Source: Typhlomys cinereus
Taxonomy: Eukaryota > Chordata > Mammalia > Rodentia > Platacanthomyidae
Length of the DNA stretch: 64,000 nt
Direction: 5' to 3'
Assembly: GCA_023101885.1 (NCBI GenBank)
Contig: JALPQD010000304.1
Coordinates: 1,116,001 to 1,180,000 of the forward strand
In this document: piece by piece, positions 36,006 through 48,400 of the stretch
Numbering within the stretch: position 1 is the stretch's first letter
How the letters are laid out: each line of letters opens with the position of its first letter
Program-made: the position numbers and the translations under genes
The notes under the pieces: model-generated
Database searches by the model: none
What the model saw: the letters and a program-made list of their open reading frames with translations, nothing else
What the model was told of the DNA's origin: nothing

Positions 36006-36018
36006 AGAAAGAGAAACG
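36006..36018 (+). promoter_or_regulatory. ISRE-like motif
   Basis: agaaagagaaacg fits the interferon-stimulated response element pattern GAAANNGAAAC. It lies just left of L1-D and about 6.4 kb before the Gvin1 coding exon. A match this short can occur by chance in A-rich DNA; function is not shown. Confidence 0.2.
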
Positions 36019-36035
36019 ATATTAAAGAAACATTT

Positions 36036-36349
36036 GACCCCGGGCCCGCTCACCAAAACCCCAGGTCAGCCCAAAGGGACCCAGCTCCTACCCCACCATC
36101 CAGCCGGAGTGCGCGCAGGGCCGAGGGACAAGGAGGACCTCCCCCTGTGCCCGGGCCCCGCCCCAGCTCCCCTCAGGTTAAATAGCTCCACGCCAACGCC
36201 CCCATCCTTTCCCCGCTCCGCCGGCTGGAACACGCCCACGGTCCAGCCTGGCCTCACCTGTGACCTAGGTAAGCTCCGTCCCTGCCCACCCCCAGAACCC
36301 CAGGCCAAATAATTCAGTTTAGTGAAATTGAAAGATCTTAAGAGTTAAA
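36036..36349 (+). promoter_or_regulatory. L1-D 5' UTR (short, GC-rich, unlike L1-B and L1-C)
   Basis: About 200 bp of C-rich sequence (36040-36255) is followed by 'cacctgtgacctaggtaag' and 'ccaggccaaataattcag'. It then joins the stretch before ORF1 shared with L1-C and the L1 at 59810 ('ttcagtttagtga', 'tgaaagatcttaagag'). The ~600-bp middle part of the other 5' UTRs is absent. Confidence 0.65.
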
Positions 36350-37420
36350 ATGACAATGCCAAAGTCAAAGTGCAAATCCATGAGAAGCAACACTCAAGTA
36401 AACAAATTTCCCACTGAAGAAATTAATCCCATAATGTTAGACTCCAACAAGAACAAACCCGCAGAAAAAGGCCAAGAAAGCCTGACCCAGGATAACGACT
36501 TTCAAAATATGATCATTACCATGTTCAATACTATGAAAGAGGAAATCCGGGAGGAATTACATAATCGAATCAATCGCTTTGAAGAGGAACACAACAGACA
36601 TCTGGAGGAGTTGAGAAAAACAGTGCAAGAAACAAAAAGTGGCATAGAACAGTTAAAACAAACTCCAGCAGAGTTTAAAACTGAGCTAAAAGACAAGTTA
36701 TCTTCAACCCAGAACGCCACAGAGAGTCTTATCAACAGAACTAATGAAGCAGAAAACAGAATTTCAGACCTTGAAGATAAAGTGGGAGTACTAACCAGGT
36801 CAATGGAAGAGGTTGTTAAAGCCAAAAAGATACTTGAGAGAAATATCCAAGAGATATGGGACACTCTGAAGAAGCCTAACATGCGTATTCATGGAATACC
36901 GGAGCAAGAATCTCAAAATACCACCCCTGAGGAAATTTTTCAAACGATCATCAAGGAAAACTTTCCTCATCTAAAAAAAGAGAGGCCCATTCATATACAA
37001 GAGGCATTCCGCACCCCAAACAGATACGACCAAAATAGAAGCACACCGCGGCAAATAATAGTTAAAACACTCCACATTCAAGATAAAGAACTGGTGCTGA
37101 GAGCTTCAAGGGAGAAAAAACAAGTCACTTTTAAAGGCAAACCTATTAAAATAACAAATGACTTCTCAGTCGAAACAGTAAAAGCAAGAAGAGCTTGGAG
37201 AGACATACTTCAAGTATTGAATGAGCAAAAATGTCAACCCAGGCTGATTTACCCTGCAAAACTATCAGTCATGATCGAGGGAGAAAGAAAAATTTTCCAG
37301 CACAAAGACAACTTTAAGGGATACATGTCCACCAAACCAGGCCTTCAAAAACTGCTAGAAATGATACTCAAGCGTGAAGAAAAAAACAGGCATATCCAGG
37401 AGAACAGAAGGCAAATATAA
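36350..37420 (+). CDS. L1-D ORF1 protein, 356 codons, intact
   Basis: This is the L1 nucleic-acid-binding chaperone that packages L1 RNA in cytoplasmic particles. The frame is open throughout. Two in-frame ATGs (36350 and 36356) are possible; the second is the one conserved at 60857 (MPKSKC), so it is the likelier start. A basic N-terminus leads into a coiled coil at about residues 45-155 (heptad-rich, including EAENRISDLEDKVG). Next come the RNA-recognition-like domain at about 180-260 (MRIHGIPEQESQ, EAFRTPNRYDQNR) and a C-terminal domain at about 260-345 (REKKQVTFKGKPIK, KLSVMIEGERKIF). The 50-bp gap to ORF2 is typical of rodent L1 organisation. Whether it is expressed is unknown. Confidence 0.93.
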   Translation: MTMPKSKCKSMRSNTQVNKFPTEEINPIMLDSNKNKPAEKGQESLTQDNDFQNMIITMFNTMKEEIREELHNRINRFEEEHNRHLEELRKTVQETKSGIEQLKQTPAEFKTELKDKLSSTQNATESLINRTNEAENRISDLEDKVGVLTRSMEEVVKAKKILERNIQEIWDTLKKPNMRIHGIPEQESQNTTPEEIFQTIIKENFPHLKKERPIHIQEAFRTPNRYDQNRSTPRQIIVKTLHIQDKELVLRASREKKQVTFKGKPIKITNDFSVETVKARRAWRDILQVLNEQKCQPRLIYPAKLSVMIEGERKIFQHKDNFKGYMSTKPGLQKLLEMILKREEKNRHIQENRRQI

Positions 37421-37470
37421 CACCATTAAAAGCGAAGCAATATACTTATAAAAGCTACTAAACATAATAA

Positions 37471-40400
37471 ATGTCTGGAATTAACAATAGTTTCTCCATT
37501 ATAACACTAAATGTTAATGGACTTAATTCACCGATCAAGAGACACAGATTACAAACTTGGATTAAAAATCACAATCCATCAATCTGTTGCCTGCAGGAAA
37601 CCCATCTCACCACAAAAGATAGGCACGCTCTAAAAATAAAAGGCTGGTCAACAATTCTACAAGCAAATGGAAGCAGAAAACAGGCAGGGGTAGCCATTAT
37701 GCTATCAGACAAAGTGGATTTCAAACCAAAAAAAATTATAAGAGACACGGATGGATACTACATTTTAGTCACAGGTACAATTCACCAGGAAGATTTCACA
37801 ATACTGAACATATATGCACCCAATACGGGCCCCTCCACATTCATTAAGAAAACCCTACAGCGCCTAAAGCAAGAAATCAACCCCCAAACGATAATTCTTG
37901 GGGACTTCAACACTGCCCTCTCTACATGGGATAGATCAACAGGTCAAAAGCTTAACAGAGACACTTTGGAACTTAATCAAACCCTGAAAGAAATGGACCT
38001 CACAGATCTCTATCGAACTTTTCACCCACGCACCAAAGAATACACATTTTTCTCAGCAGCACACGGAACTTTCCCCAAAATAGATCACATATTGGGCCAC
38101 AAAATGAATCTACACATATACAAGAAAGTTGAAATTCTAACCTGTGCCCTATCAGACCACCACGGCCTAAAGCTGGACATCCACAACACATCAAACAAGA
38201 AAAAATACACTAACTCCTGGAAACTTAACTATGATGCTGAATGAGAACTGGATTCAGGAAGAAATTAAAAAGGAAATTCAAGATTTCCTGAAAGTGAATG
38301 ATAACGAAAATACAACTTACCAAAATCTCTGGGACACAATGAAAGCTGTTCTAAGAGGTAAGTTCATAGCTCTTAATGCCCACGTCAAAAAAATGGAAAC
38401 ATCAGAAATAAACAACTTAACAATGCAGCTTAAAGCTTTAGAGAAACTAGAGCAATCTGATCCTAAAAGCAGTAGAAGAGAAGAGATTAGCAAAATAAGG
38501 GGAGAAATATCTGAAATCGAGACTAAGAAAACGATAGAAAAAATCAACCAATCAAAAAGCTGGTTCTTTGAAAAAATCAACAAGATTGATACACCCCTAG
38601 CTAAACTAACCAAAAGCAAGAGAGAGAAAACCCAAATTAACAAAATTAGAAATGAACATGGAGTTATCACTACGGATACCCAAGAAATCCAGAGAATTAT
38701 AACATCATATTTCAAAAACTTATACTCTGTGAAGTTTGACAACACAAAAGAGATGGATGAATTTCTAAGTAAACACAACTTACCTAAATTGAATCAGGAA
38801 GTTGTGAATTATTTAAATAGTCCTATAACATATAAGGAAATTGAGGAAGTAATCTCGAATCTTCCCACCAAAAAATGTCCTGGACCAGATGGATTCAGCA
38901 CAGAGTTCTACAAGACATTTAAGGAGTTAATAACACCAATACTCCTTAAACTGTTCCATCAAATAGCAAAAGAAGGAACACTACCAAATTCCTTCTATGA
39001 AGCTAATATCGTTTTAATCCCAAAACCTAATAAAGATTCACTTAAAAAAGAAAACTATAGGCCGATCTCCCTGATGAACACAGACGCAAAGATTCTCAAC
39101 AAAGTCTTAGCAAATCGGATTCAAAAACATATTAAAAAGATCATTCATGGGGACCAAGTAGGCTTCATCCCCGGCACACAAGGTTGGTTCAACATACGCA
39201 AATCAATAAATGTAATTCATCATGTAAACCAGTCCAAAGTCCAAGACCACATGATACTCTCGATAGATGCAGAAAAAGCTTTTGACAAGATCCAACAGCC
39301 TTTTATGATCAAAACGCTAGAAACAGTAGGAATGGAAGGAACCTTTATCAATATAATAAAAGCTGTATACAACAAGCCCACAGCAAGGATTATGCTCAAT
39401 GGGGAACAATTGGAAGCATTCCCACTTCGATCAGGAACAAGACAAGGCTGTCCACTCTCACCACTTCTATTCAATATTGTACTTGAAGTCTTAGCCGAAG
39501 CTATAAGACAAGAAAGGGACATAAGAGGGATTCAAATTGGCAAGGAAGAAGTCAAGCTATCCCTATTTGCAGATGACATGATCTTATACCTGAGTGATCC
39601 CAAAAACTCCACCAGGAAGCTCCTGGAACTAATTGAGAAGTTCAGCAGGGTGGCAGGATACAAAATAAATGTGCAAAAATCAGAGGCCTTCCTATATGCC
39701 CAGAATGAAAGAAGTGAAAAAGCCTTGAGAGAAACCATGCCATTTACTATAACCCCTAAAAAAATGAAATACCTTGGTATAAACCTAACTAAGGAGGTAA
39801 AAGACCTTTACAATGAAAACTTTAAAACCCTGAAGAAAGAAATTGCAGAAGACACCAGAAGGTGGAAAGACCTCCCTTGTTCCTGGATTGGCAGAATCAA
39901 CATTGTAAAAATGACCATCCTACCAAAGGCAATATACAGATTCAATGCTATACCAATCAAAATCCCAAAGCAATTCTTCAAAGAAGTTGACCAAACAATC
40001 TCAAAGTTCATATGGAGGCACAAAAGACCCAGGATAGCAAAAACAATCCTGAGTAACAAAAACACAGCTGGAGGTATTACCATACCAAACCTAAGTCTAT
40101 ACTACAAATCCATAGTTATAAAGACAGCCTGGTACTGGCTCCAAAATAGACACACAGATCAATGGATAAGGATTGAAGACCCAGATATAAGCCCACAAAG
40201 TTACAGCCATTTGGTCTTTGACAAAGGGGCCCAAAGAATTCAATGGAAAAAGAACAGCATCTTCAACAAATGGTGCTGGCAAAACTGGATCTCCACATGC
40301 AGAAGATTAAAGCTGGACCCGTACTTGTCACCATGTACAAGACTTAATTCCAAATGGATCAAGGACCTTGATATTAGGCCACAGACTTTAAAAACCATAG

Positions 40401-41293
40401 TTGAAAGGATAGGGAACTCCCTCGAGCTGGTTGGGCTAGGCCAACACTTCCTAAACAGACATCCAATGGCACAGTCACTGCTACCAACTCTCAACAGTTG
40501 GGATCTTGTGAAATTAAAGAGCTTCTGTTCAGATAAAGAGATTGTCACACGAGCTCAAAGGCAACCCACAGAATGGGAGAAAATCTTCACTAACCACATA
40601 TCTGACAGAGCTCTACTGTCCAGAGTGCACAAAGAACTTAGAAAATTAAACTCCAAGGAAAACACTGGCCCAATTAAAAAATGGGCCCTGGAACTTCAAA
40701 GAAACTTTACCAGGGATGAAATTAAAATGTCTAACAATTATCTTAAAAAATGCTCCACTTCCTTCGCCATCAGGGAAATGCAAATCAAAACTTCCCTGAG
40801 ATATCATCTCACCCCGGTCAGGATGGCAAAAATCCACAATACAAACAACGACAAATGCTGGAGAGGATGTGGAGAGAGGGGAACTCTCCTACATTGTTGG
40901 TGGGAATGCAGGCTCATACAGCCACTCTGGCGAGTCGTCTGGAGATTCTTAAAGAAATTAAAGATTGAAATGCCATATGACCCTGCTATCCCACTTTTGG
41001 GAATAACCCCCCAAGCAGCAAAGGTTCGCCTCGATAGCACAAGCTCGACCATGTTCATAGCAGCACTGTTTACAATAGCAAAGTCATGGAATCAACCTAA
41101 ATGTCCAACAGTTGACGAGTGGATAAGGAAACTGTGGTACATCTATACAATGGAGTACTACTCAGCCATCAAAAATGATGAATTACTGGAATTTGCTGGG
41201 AAATGGATGTCATTAGAAAGAATTATATTAAGTGAAGTATCCCAAACCCAGAAAATTAAGCGCCGTATGTACTCCCTAATAGGTGGCTCCTAG
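37471..41293 (+). pseudogene. L1-D ORF2 (endonuclease/RT), one 2-nt deletion
   Basis: The endonuclease half (37471-38230) has LQETHLT near 37590, ILGDFNT near 37900 and SDHHG near 38150, all expected active-site motifs. At 38229-38232 two bases are missing relative to the other copies, so this frame stops at 38244. The remaining 1,020 codons are open (38231-41293). They hold CPGPDGFS, the RT fingers/palm with SIDAEKAFD and [15 protein letters not shown], the catalytic FADD at 39565-39576, and the terminal Cys-His region [18 protein letters not shown] near 40855-40910. The product is the endonuclease/reverse transcriptase for target-primed insertion. With this one break the copy cannot make a full protein. 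Confidence 0.94.
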
Positions 41294-42254
41294 TACCAAA
41301 CTCACCCAGCCCACATTGGGACACTCAAAAGTAAACCTATGTAACACAGTAATTGCAAGGATTATGAACAAGAGAGATGGGTTAGGAGGGCCACACCAGA
41401 AACAAGGAGAGAGGAGACCATGTTACAGCAGAGAAAATAGGCCTCCATGAAGGTCTGCAAGTAAGTAATGAGAAACCTGGTTAAGTTCACAAACGTTCTT
41501 TCCTGATCTCACCAGAAGGGGAGGGCATATAGTCTAGCAGATAAAAAGTAATCATTTTGCAAATGGGTGATGGACCCCTCCCTCAGTGAGGTTTCCTACT
41601 CTTATTACATCTACCCTTGAATGTGCTATTACAACAAGACTCCAGTTTAACAGCTTTTTGTCTCTGGCCAGGGGGTGACATACAGTGCCCAGCAGAATGG
41701 AGTGAAGGGAATTGCAGGAGCAGCAAAACTGCAAAAGAAAATCAACAAACCACAATCCAGAACTTCAGAGACTCTATATCAATCACATAGAACTAGAACA
41801 GCCTAATCTCTCCCTATCCTGGAGCTCAGGGACATTTGCGGAAGAGGGGGCGGTAAGATTGTAAGAGCAAAAGGATGGGAGGAGCAACGATTTGCAAGAT
41901 TCTCAACAATAGTTGGGGCCAAAGCAATCATAATGGAACTTTGCATGCCCTGCGCAATGTCCAGCGCACTGTTGCCCTCGTTAAGTCTAGCATCTGTTAA
42001 GGGCACCGAGACCCCTGGAGGCAAGGGATTGACAGCCATAGTAGTGATCTTATGCTTAAGGGGAACAAGAGAAAGGGCTTATGGAAATGCCACTGGGTCC
42101 TTATATGTCATCGGAGAGGAGGACACAGTGGAGAGTTAGGTGCACACAATAAAGGACTCTCTGGGAATTGGGGGGGAGGCACTGGGGGAAGGGGAGGGGG
42201 AAGAGGGGGGAGGGAGGGAACTGGTAAAAAATTTTAAAATGTATAATTAAATTT
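41294..42254 (+). other. L1-D 3' UTR with G-rich purine tract
   Basis: This ~960-bp 3' UTR is shared almost unchanged with the L1 at 4625. The tract at about 42168-42225 is G/A only, with many runs of 3-7 G. It is found in every L1 copy here whose 3' UTR end is preserved. Confidence 0.8.
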
Positions 42255-42404
42255 TTAATAAAAAATAAATAAATAAATAAATACATGGAAAATAATACAA
42301 CTGATAGAGCAAAAAACTAAATTGGATAGATAAAGGAAGGGAAGAGATGGTATAGGTGACATGCATCTTTAGTACAGTTACATGTATGCCACATAGCTGA
42401 GATA

Positions 42405-42448
42405 TCTTAAGACCAAGACATGGACTAATTGAATGTCTGTTTTTACAG
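42405..42448 (+). promoter_or_regulatory. Splice acceptor of the Gvin1 coding exon
   Basis: A branch-point-like 'ggactaat' (42422-42429), a T-rich tract (tgtctgtttttacag) and AG at 42447-42448 stand directly before CC-ATG. This indicates an upstream non-coding exon outside the window or unrecognised within it, with the L1-D stretch lying in the intron. Confidence 0.75.
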
Positions 42449-42450
42449 CC

Positions 42451-45400
42451 ATGGCCACAGCAGAGCACACGCCAGACGAATCTTGGCTCAAGAGCAAAAG
42501 GACACAAGAACTCCAAGAGATGCTGACAGAAGTGGGATTAAATGTAGAATACTGGTTGTCTAACCTTCAAAAACATTTGGGTGTGACCAATGCAAGGGCA
42601 TTGGGACATTTAAAAGAAAAAGATCTTCAGAAGCTCAAGTCTCTGGCAAAATATTCATGGGAGCAAGGAGCCCTAGGAAAACTGCTTGAACTTGCACACT
42701 CATCTGCCAAAGAATTACAGGAGTTGTCAGTGAAAAGGATGAAGAACAGGCAGAAGGAGGCAGAACAGACACTCCAGGAACTAAGGGAATTGGAGGCAGG
42801 AGGGATAAACAGACAGGAAGAGTCAGTGAAGAAAAAAGAAGCAGAGCTGAGAAAAGCAATGGAGATCCCTGAAGAGTACTGGCCAGAGCCTGAAATACCC
42901 CTAAAAGAAGTGACAGAAAACCTGCAAAGACATCTCAACCATATGGAAAAGACACTGCTTGACAGGCAAACACTCTCAGACAGACAACTGGTAAAGTGGG
43001 CATCTGCAGGTCTGGCTCTGCAGGGAATTTATAAGACAGGTCAACAAAAGGACCTGATAGAAAGAAGAGAAGAGTTACTGGAAGTACCCAATGAATTCTT
43101 ATTTGTTGGACCAGAACAGAGTAGAGGGATGGAGACAAAGGAATTCACATCTTCTCAAGCAGAATCCCTGTTCACAAAGAAAATAGAAAAACTGGGATTT
43201 GGTGTTGCAATGTCAGCCAAAGCCGAGATCTTGGGGTTTAATTTAGAAGGTGGTATGGGTCAAAGTAAACATTCAGAATCCAAGAAAATCCCCCAATCAC
43301 ATTCTGTGCACTCTTATTTCTGCTATTCCAAGTTCAGCTACATCCCGCTGGCAGCCTGCCACTTTCCCATAGATCAGCTCCAGCTCTCCAGAGCTGCACT
43401 TCAGGAACTGAAAAGCATGGAAGACATACTGGAACACACTGACGGTCCAGACAGATACGCCTTGTTGAGACACAGGGCTGAGAACTTCTTCCAGAGGTTT
43501 GGCTCTCATGCTAACCAAGGCCCTCTGCACCTGGGAGGAATCTACTGCTGGAAGGCCATGGCAGAGGGTTTCAAGAGAGAACAGCTGGAGGACGTGAAAA
43601 AACAGACAGTGCAGGCCCTGGACGGTTACATCAGAGGCAGCTACAGTGGCACTGGAAAGATGGGTGGTATAAGTATGAGTCTGTCACACTCACCTTCAAA
43701 AGCAGACTCTCACAGAACAATGTCTAAAACCCTACACACAAAAGTCGAATTGTCTGTGGCTCAGACAGGAGGACCAGCAGAAGCAGAGGGAATTGTACAG
43801 TGGAGAACCGGTCTCATTGCCAGCAATCAAACCTGGTCTGTCATTGACCGAGGACTTCGGTTGGTGCCCATTTGGGACATCCTCCTCCTCAACCACAGAA
43901 GTGATTTTAAAGACCCCTTAGAAGTGGCTAAGTGCCTTGAAGAAAACTACACTGCTCTGACTGGCCTCACTGCCCAGATCCAGGATGGAGAAGAACTATT
44001 GAATGCTGCGAAGGAAGCTCAGCTTTTTCTGGAGGATGTGAAATCCTGGGACTTTTCTGACCCTGAGGAGAAGATGAAGAAACTGATAGATGTCATGCAA
44101 ATATTGCGTCAAAAACTAAAGAGTTATGATATTTGGACTAATATGTGCCTGTCAGATAAGGCTCTGCAGAACTTTCTAATAAAAACTTTTGACTTTTACA
44201 AAACATCATCCAGTTATAAACCCTATTTTATTAAATCTCAGTTGAGCAGCCTTCTTGATCCTCATGTCTATAAAGTAAGAAACTTTCCTCAGGCATTGGA
44301 CATCATGAAGTGGGTAAACCAGTCTCAGTCAGAGGAAGAACACATCAAAATCACCCACTTTTCTGTATTCATTGAAACTTTAAATGAAATTGAAAAAAAC
44401 CTTCTAGAAATGACTTTTTCAACTCAGTCTGAAGAAACCCTGACAGAAGCTCAAAGAAAGGCCACGTGTGAGGTAACCATGGCTCTCACTTCTTTCCTGA
44501 ATCATCTCCAAGAAAAAGAACAACCAGATATGCAACTCCTGCTACTTTCCATTGCAGCCGGTGCAGGTTATCAGTCGGCAAACAAAATTTTCCAACCTCT
44601 CCTGGGGTGCGATAAGGTGAGCTTTCTACGGGGTGAACTGCAAACTGTCCAACAAGAATACCAGGAGCTCGAAGCTGTCTGTACCTACAGGGCTCAGGCA
44701 TTCCTGGTGCTCAAAGCTCTGACAGCCACAGCTGAAATCAAAGCGATTTCTCCAGCAGAGAAAACACTGCGCTTGGAATTAATAAGAAACCAGTTGGGAC
44801 AATCATTGTGTGCAGAAGTTGCACACATCATCACAAAACCTGGAGCAGATCATGATTGGAAAACCTTAGAGAAAGACTTGAGATTACTGTCTGAAGGGAA
44901 CCTTGATGCCACCATCTCTTCTGTGCAGATGGAAGAAGTGAAAAAACAATTTCAAAATCTTTGCCTTAATAAGAAAAGGCACGAAGAGCCACTAAATAGT
45001 GAAAATGAAGGGGAGGAGATTAAAAAAGGACCATTCCTTGATATACTCCAGCGACTCTGTCTCAAATGTTACTACCCAAAAAGGATGAAGACAGCTGACT
45101 TCCATATGATCTGCAAGAATTCTGTGTGCAACCCTCAGCCCCAATCTGAATGTGAGCTTCCCTTCCACTTCCTACAGAGGCTACAGAAGCTGGACAGTAG
45201 GTTGAGATACCTGTTCTTTCAAGACGATGGGGAAGGAGAAAATAAGATCTCTGCTGTTGCCCCCAACCAGAAAAATCATTCTGCTGATCCATTCGAAGAA
45301 TTCTTTGAGGATAGTGACCATCACACTCATTCTTCGCCCACCAAGCCCCAGCCCCACATTCACCCAATGGATACCTACATGGCCATTTTTCACTGTGCTG

Positions 45401-48400
45401 ATGATTTTGCCAGACAATATATTTTGAGCAAGCTTTCCATCTGTCAATTTGCCCTCCCACTTTTGATACCAAATCCCAACAATTCTGAAATTGAATTCAC
45501 ACTCTGGTCTCTCAGACAAATTAGGAAGAGTTGGCAAGATGTGAGTAAATCGCCAGAGGACAAGAGCAGCAGTCACAGCAACCAGCAGATGTGCAGCGTC
45601 TCCACCCCCATGGTGACCTTCATTAGAGTTGGAAACGGCCTCTCTGCTTCCAAGTCTCATATCATGAACTCTCTTCTCAGTAAACGTAAGCACGATGTGT
45701 TTTTCCACAGACACTGCAGAGGGAGCAGCAAACACTGTCTCTTGATGGGAGGAGTGGTGGAAATCTGCTGGTTCTGTCCTGGTGGGGAAGATGAAGACAG
45801 ATTTGACAAGTGTGTTGCCTTCACCAACCTTCACGGAGATGCAAAGGAGCACAGGCAGCAGCTCGCCTTCCTGCAGGAGGTCTCTTCTGTCCTTGTGGTC
45901 CTCATATCTATTTCTGATAAAGAAAGCAAAGATTTTGTCAGGGAACTGCACAATTCAGCAAGAACTTTGATTTACTTGCTTGATGACAAAGAAAAAGGCC
46001 TGGCTAATAACTCTAGAAGAAGAATAAAAATTGGCCTCAGAAACAGAAATGAGGCAGAACTAACAGAGGAGCTCACGGCTACAATCAGACATCTGCTAGA
46101 GCTCTCTGACACTGCTCTCAGCCTAGAGGACTGTTCCCAGATTGCTCGCAAGCAAGGAATCCTCATTGATGAAGACCAGAGAGACTGCAAGGAAGCCAAA
46201 GAAAAGGCACAGAGCATAATGACCCTCCTAACAGAACCAGAGTTGCCACAGATTAAGAAAAACTTACTATCCCTCCAGGGAGAACTGTGGCATCTTTGGT
46301 GTAAGAAGGACAAAGAACTCTATGACCTGAGACATAAAGGACATCGGAGCATTGAACAACACAAGAGTGAAATTGAGTCAGACAAACTAAAAATTCGGCA
46401 TCAACAGTTAGAAAAAGCTTTTCCTCTCAATAACTTAATGTTGGCTGTACTTGAAATACTTCAAGAACCTTCAGAAATTCATCCCAAACTCTACTTTTTG
46501 CAGTGGTTGAGTATATTTTTAAACAGAATGACTTTAAAACATGTGGAACAGTTGTGTGAGAAGCAAATATCTTTGTGTTCAATGATACAAAAAGAAAAAC
46601 AGAATTCAGATAAGATCAATTCCCTACAAATATGGAGAAATCAGATGGAAACCATTTCAAAAGAGATTCTTGACTGCACCTTGGGAATTGATCAACTCCT
46701 TAGAGAAGTTGGCCAGATCTATGAAGCTCTGGAAGAAATTTCCTGCTCAAGAGAGAACTTTTTTCTTTGCCTCCCCCAAATTGCTGCAGACCTCATGATA
46801 GCTGGGGTTCCCATCGAGCTGATGGATGGGGATGCTTCTTATGTGCCTCTCAAGTGGGTGGCAGCTGTATTTGACAAACTCACTGAGAAACTGGGAGACA
46901 AGCGGCTGTTTGTTCTCTCTGTGCTCGGCCTGCAGAGCTCAGGGAAGTCCACGCTGCTGAACGCTCTCTTTGGGCTGCAGTTCACAGTCAGTGCAGGAAG
47001 GTGCACCAAGGGGGCCTACATGCAGCTCCTGAAGGTGGAGGAGACATTCACGGGAGAACTTGGCTTTGACTTTGTGCTGGTTGTGGACACAGAAGGACTT
47101 CGAGCTCCAGAACTGAATAAGAAATCCCTAAATTGGGACAATGAGTTGGCAACCTTTGTCATTGGACTTGCAAACTTGACTCTGATCAATATTTTTGGGG
47201 AGAATCCATCAGAGATTCAAGATATCCTACAAATAGCTGTCCAAGCCTTTCTGAGGATGAAACAAGTAAAAATCTCCCCAACTTGCCTCTTTGTCCATCA
47301 GAATGTGGGAGAAATTACAGCTAAAGACCAAACCAGAGAAGGAAGGTGGCAGCTGGAGCAGAGACTAGATGAAATGACAGCATTAGCTGCCGAACAAGAA
47401 GAGTGCCCACACATCACACACTTCAGTGATGTCATCAAGTTTGATGTCAACACCCACGTTTACTACTTTGCTCATCTCTGGGATGGAAATCCACCCATGG
47501 CCCCTCCCAATCCTCGCTATAGTCACAATGTCCAAGAGCTGAAGAGCAGAATTCTTTTGACTGCCCAACAAGAATCCAGAGGAAGCATCATGAAGATATC
47601 AGATGTAAAATTCCGAGTTCAAGATCTGTGGAGAGCCCTGGTGAGCGAGAACTTCATTTTCAGTTTCAGGAACACTCAAGAGGTCATGGCCATGAGCAAA
47701 CTGGAGACCATGTATAACCAGTGGACCTGGGAGCTGAGAAGTCACTTGCTGGACTTACAGAATCAACTGACCAATCAGATTCAGAATGGAAAAATGCTGA
47801 CACTCACATCCAGCACTCTTGAGGATCCAGTTAACAACAAATATGAAATCATCAAAGAAGAATTTGAGAAATATTTCCAGGAAGATCCAGAGAGTGCAAT
47901 ACTGGTTCAGTGGAAAGCAAATTTTGAACATAAACTACTAATTCTTAAGGATAACCTTATATCAGATACAAGAAGGAAAGCCAATGAACTTATTAGTTTT
48001 AAAAAAAGCCAAGAAAGGCTGGATAATCAAAAGACAAAATATGAGAAAGAACTAATAGACAAAAGCCAAAAGGTAGCTTTAAGCATACAGAATAAAGAAT
48101 CAAGTGATGAACAGTTAAATGATATATTTAACCAACTGTGGACAAACTGGGTCTATAGTGTATCCTCAGATTCCCCTCCTGTCACGGAACCTGACATTGA
48201 TGTGGATTCCGAAAACATTCTTTTGGAGTATTTCAAAAAGGAGAAAAACATATCAGAAAAACTGAAGAAATATTCTGGGAAGAAATTTCAAATCAAATAT
48301 GACAAACATGTCCAAAAAAGACATAAATATTTGACATGGAGCTTGGAACCTTCCCATAAAGCGTCCATTGATAACACCACTGATAAAATATTTTCAAGAT

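Larger units (their letters stand above)
36030..42285 (+). mobile_element. Full-length young L1 (L1-D), nearly intact
   Basis: The order is a GC-rich 5' UTR (36036-36349), ORF1 (36350-37420), a 50-bp gap, ORF2 (37471-41293), a 3' UTR with the G-rich tract (42160-42225), AATAAA-containing terminus and an (AAAT)n tail to 42285. ORF1 is open. ORF2 has a single small deletion. I did not find a convincing TSD: the left flank near 35985-36030 and the right flank after 42285 share only weak similarity. It sits in the same orientation as Gvin1 and about 165 bp before its splice acceptor. Confidence 0.96.

Noticed and set aside
36034..36312. Pro-rich frames as a small gene before L1 ORF1
   Set aside because: They lie within the GC-rich 5' UTR of L1-D. 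Frames in both directions are open because of base composition.
38000..38778. Long antisense frames inside L1-D and similarly inside L1-B and L1-C
   Set aside because: They lie opposite the ORF2 frame and recur only as shadows of it. They have no own domain.
42433..42450. Upstream in-frame ATG as the start of Gvin1 (MSVFTA...)
   Set aside because: A polypyrimidine tract and AG end at 42448, so 42433 is intronic. The ATG at 42451 is the first in the exon.
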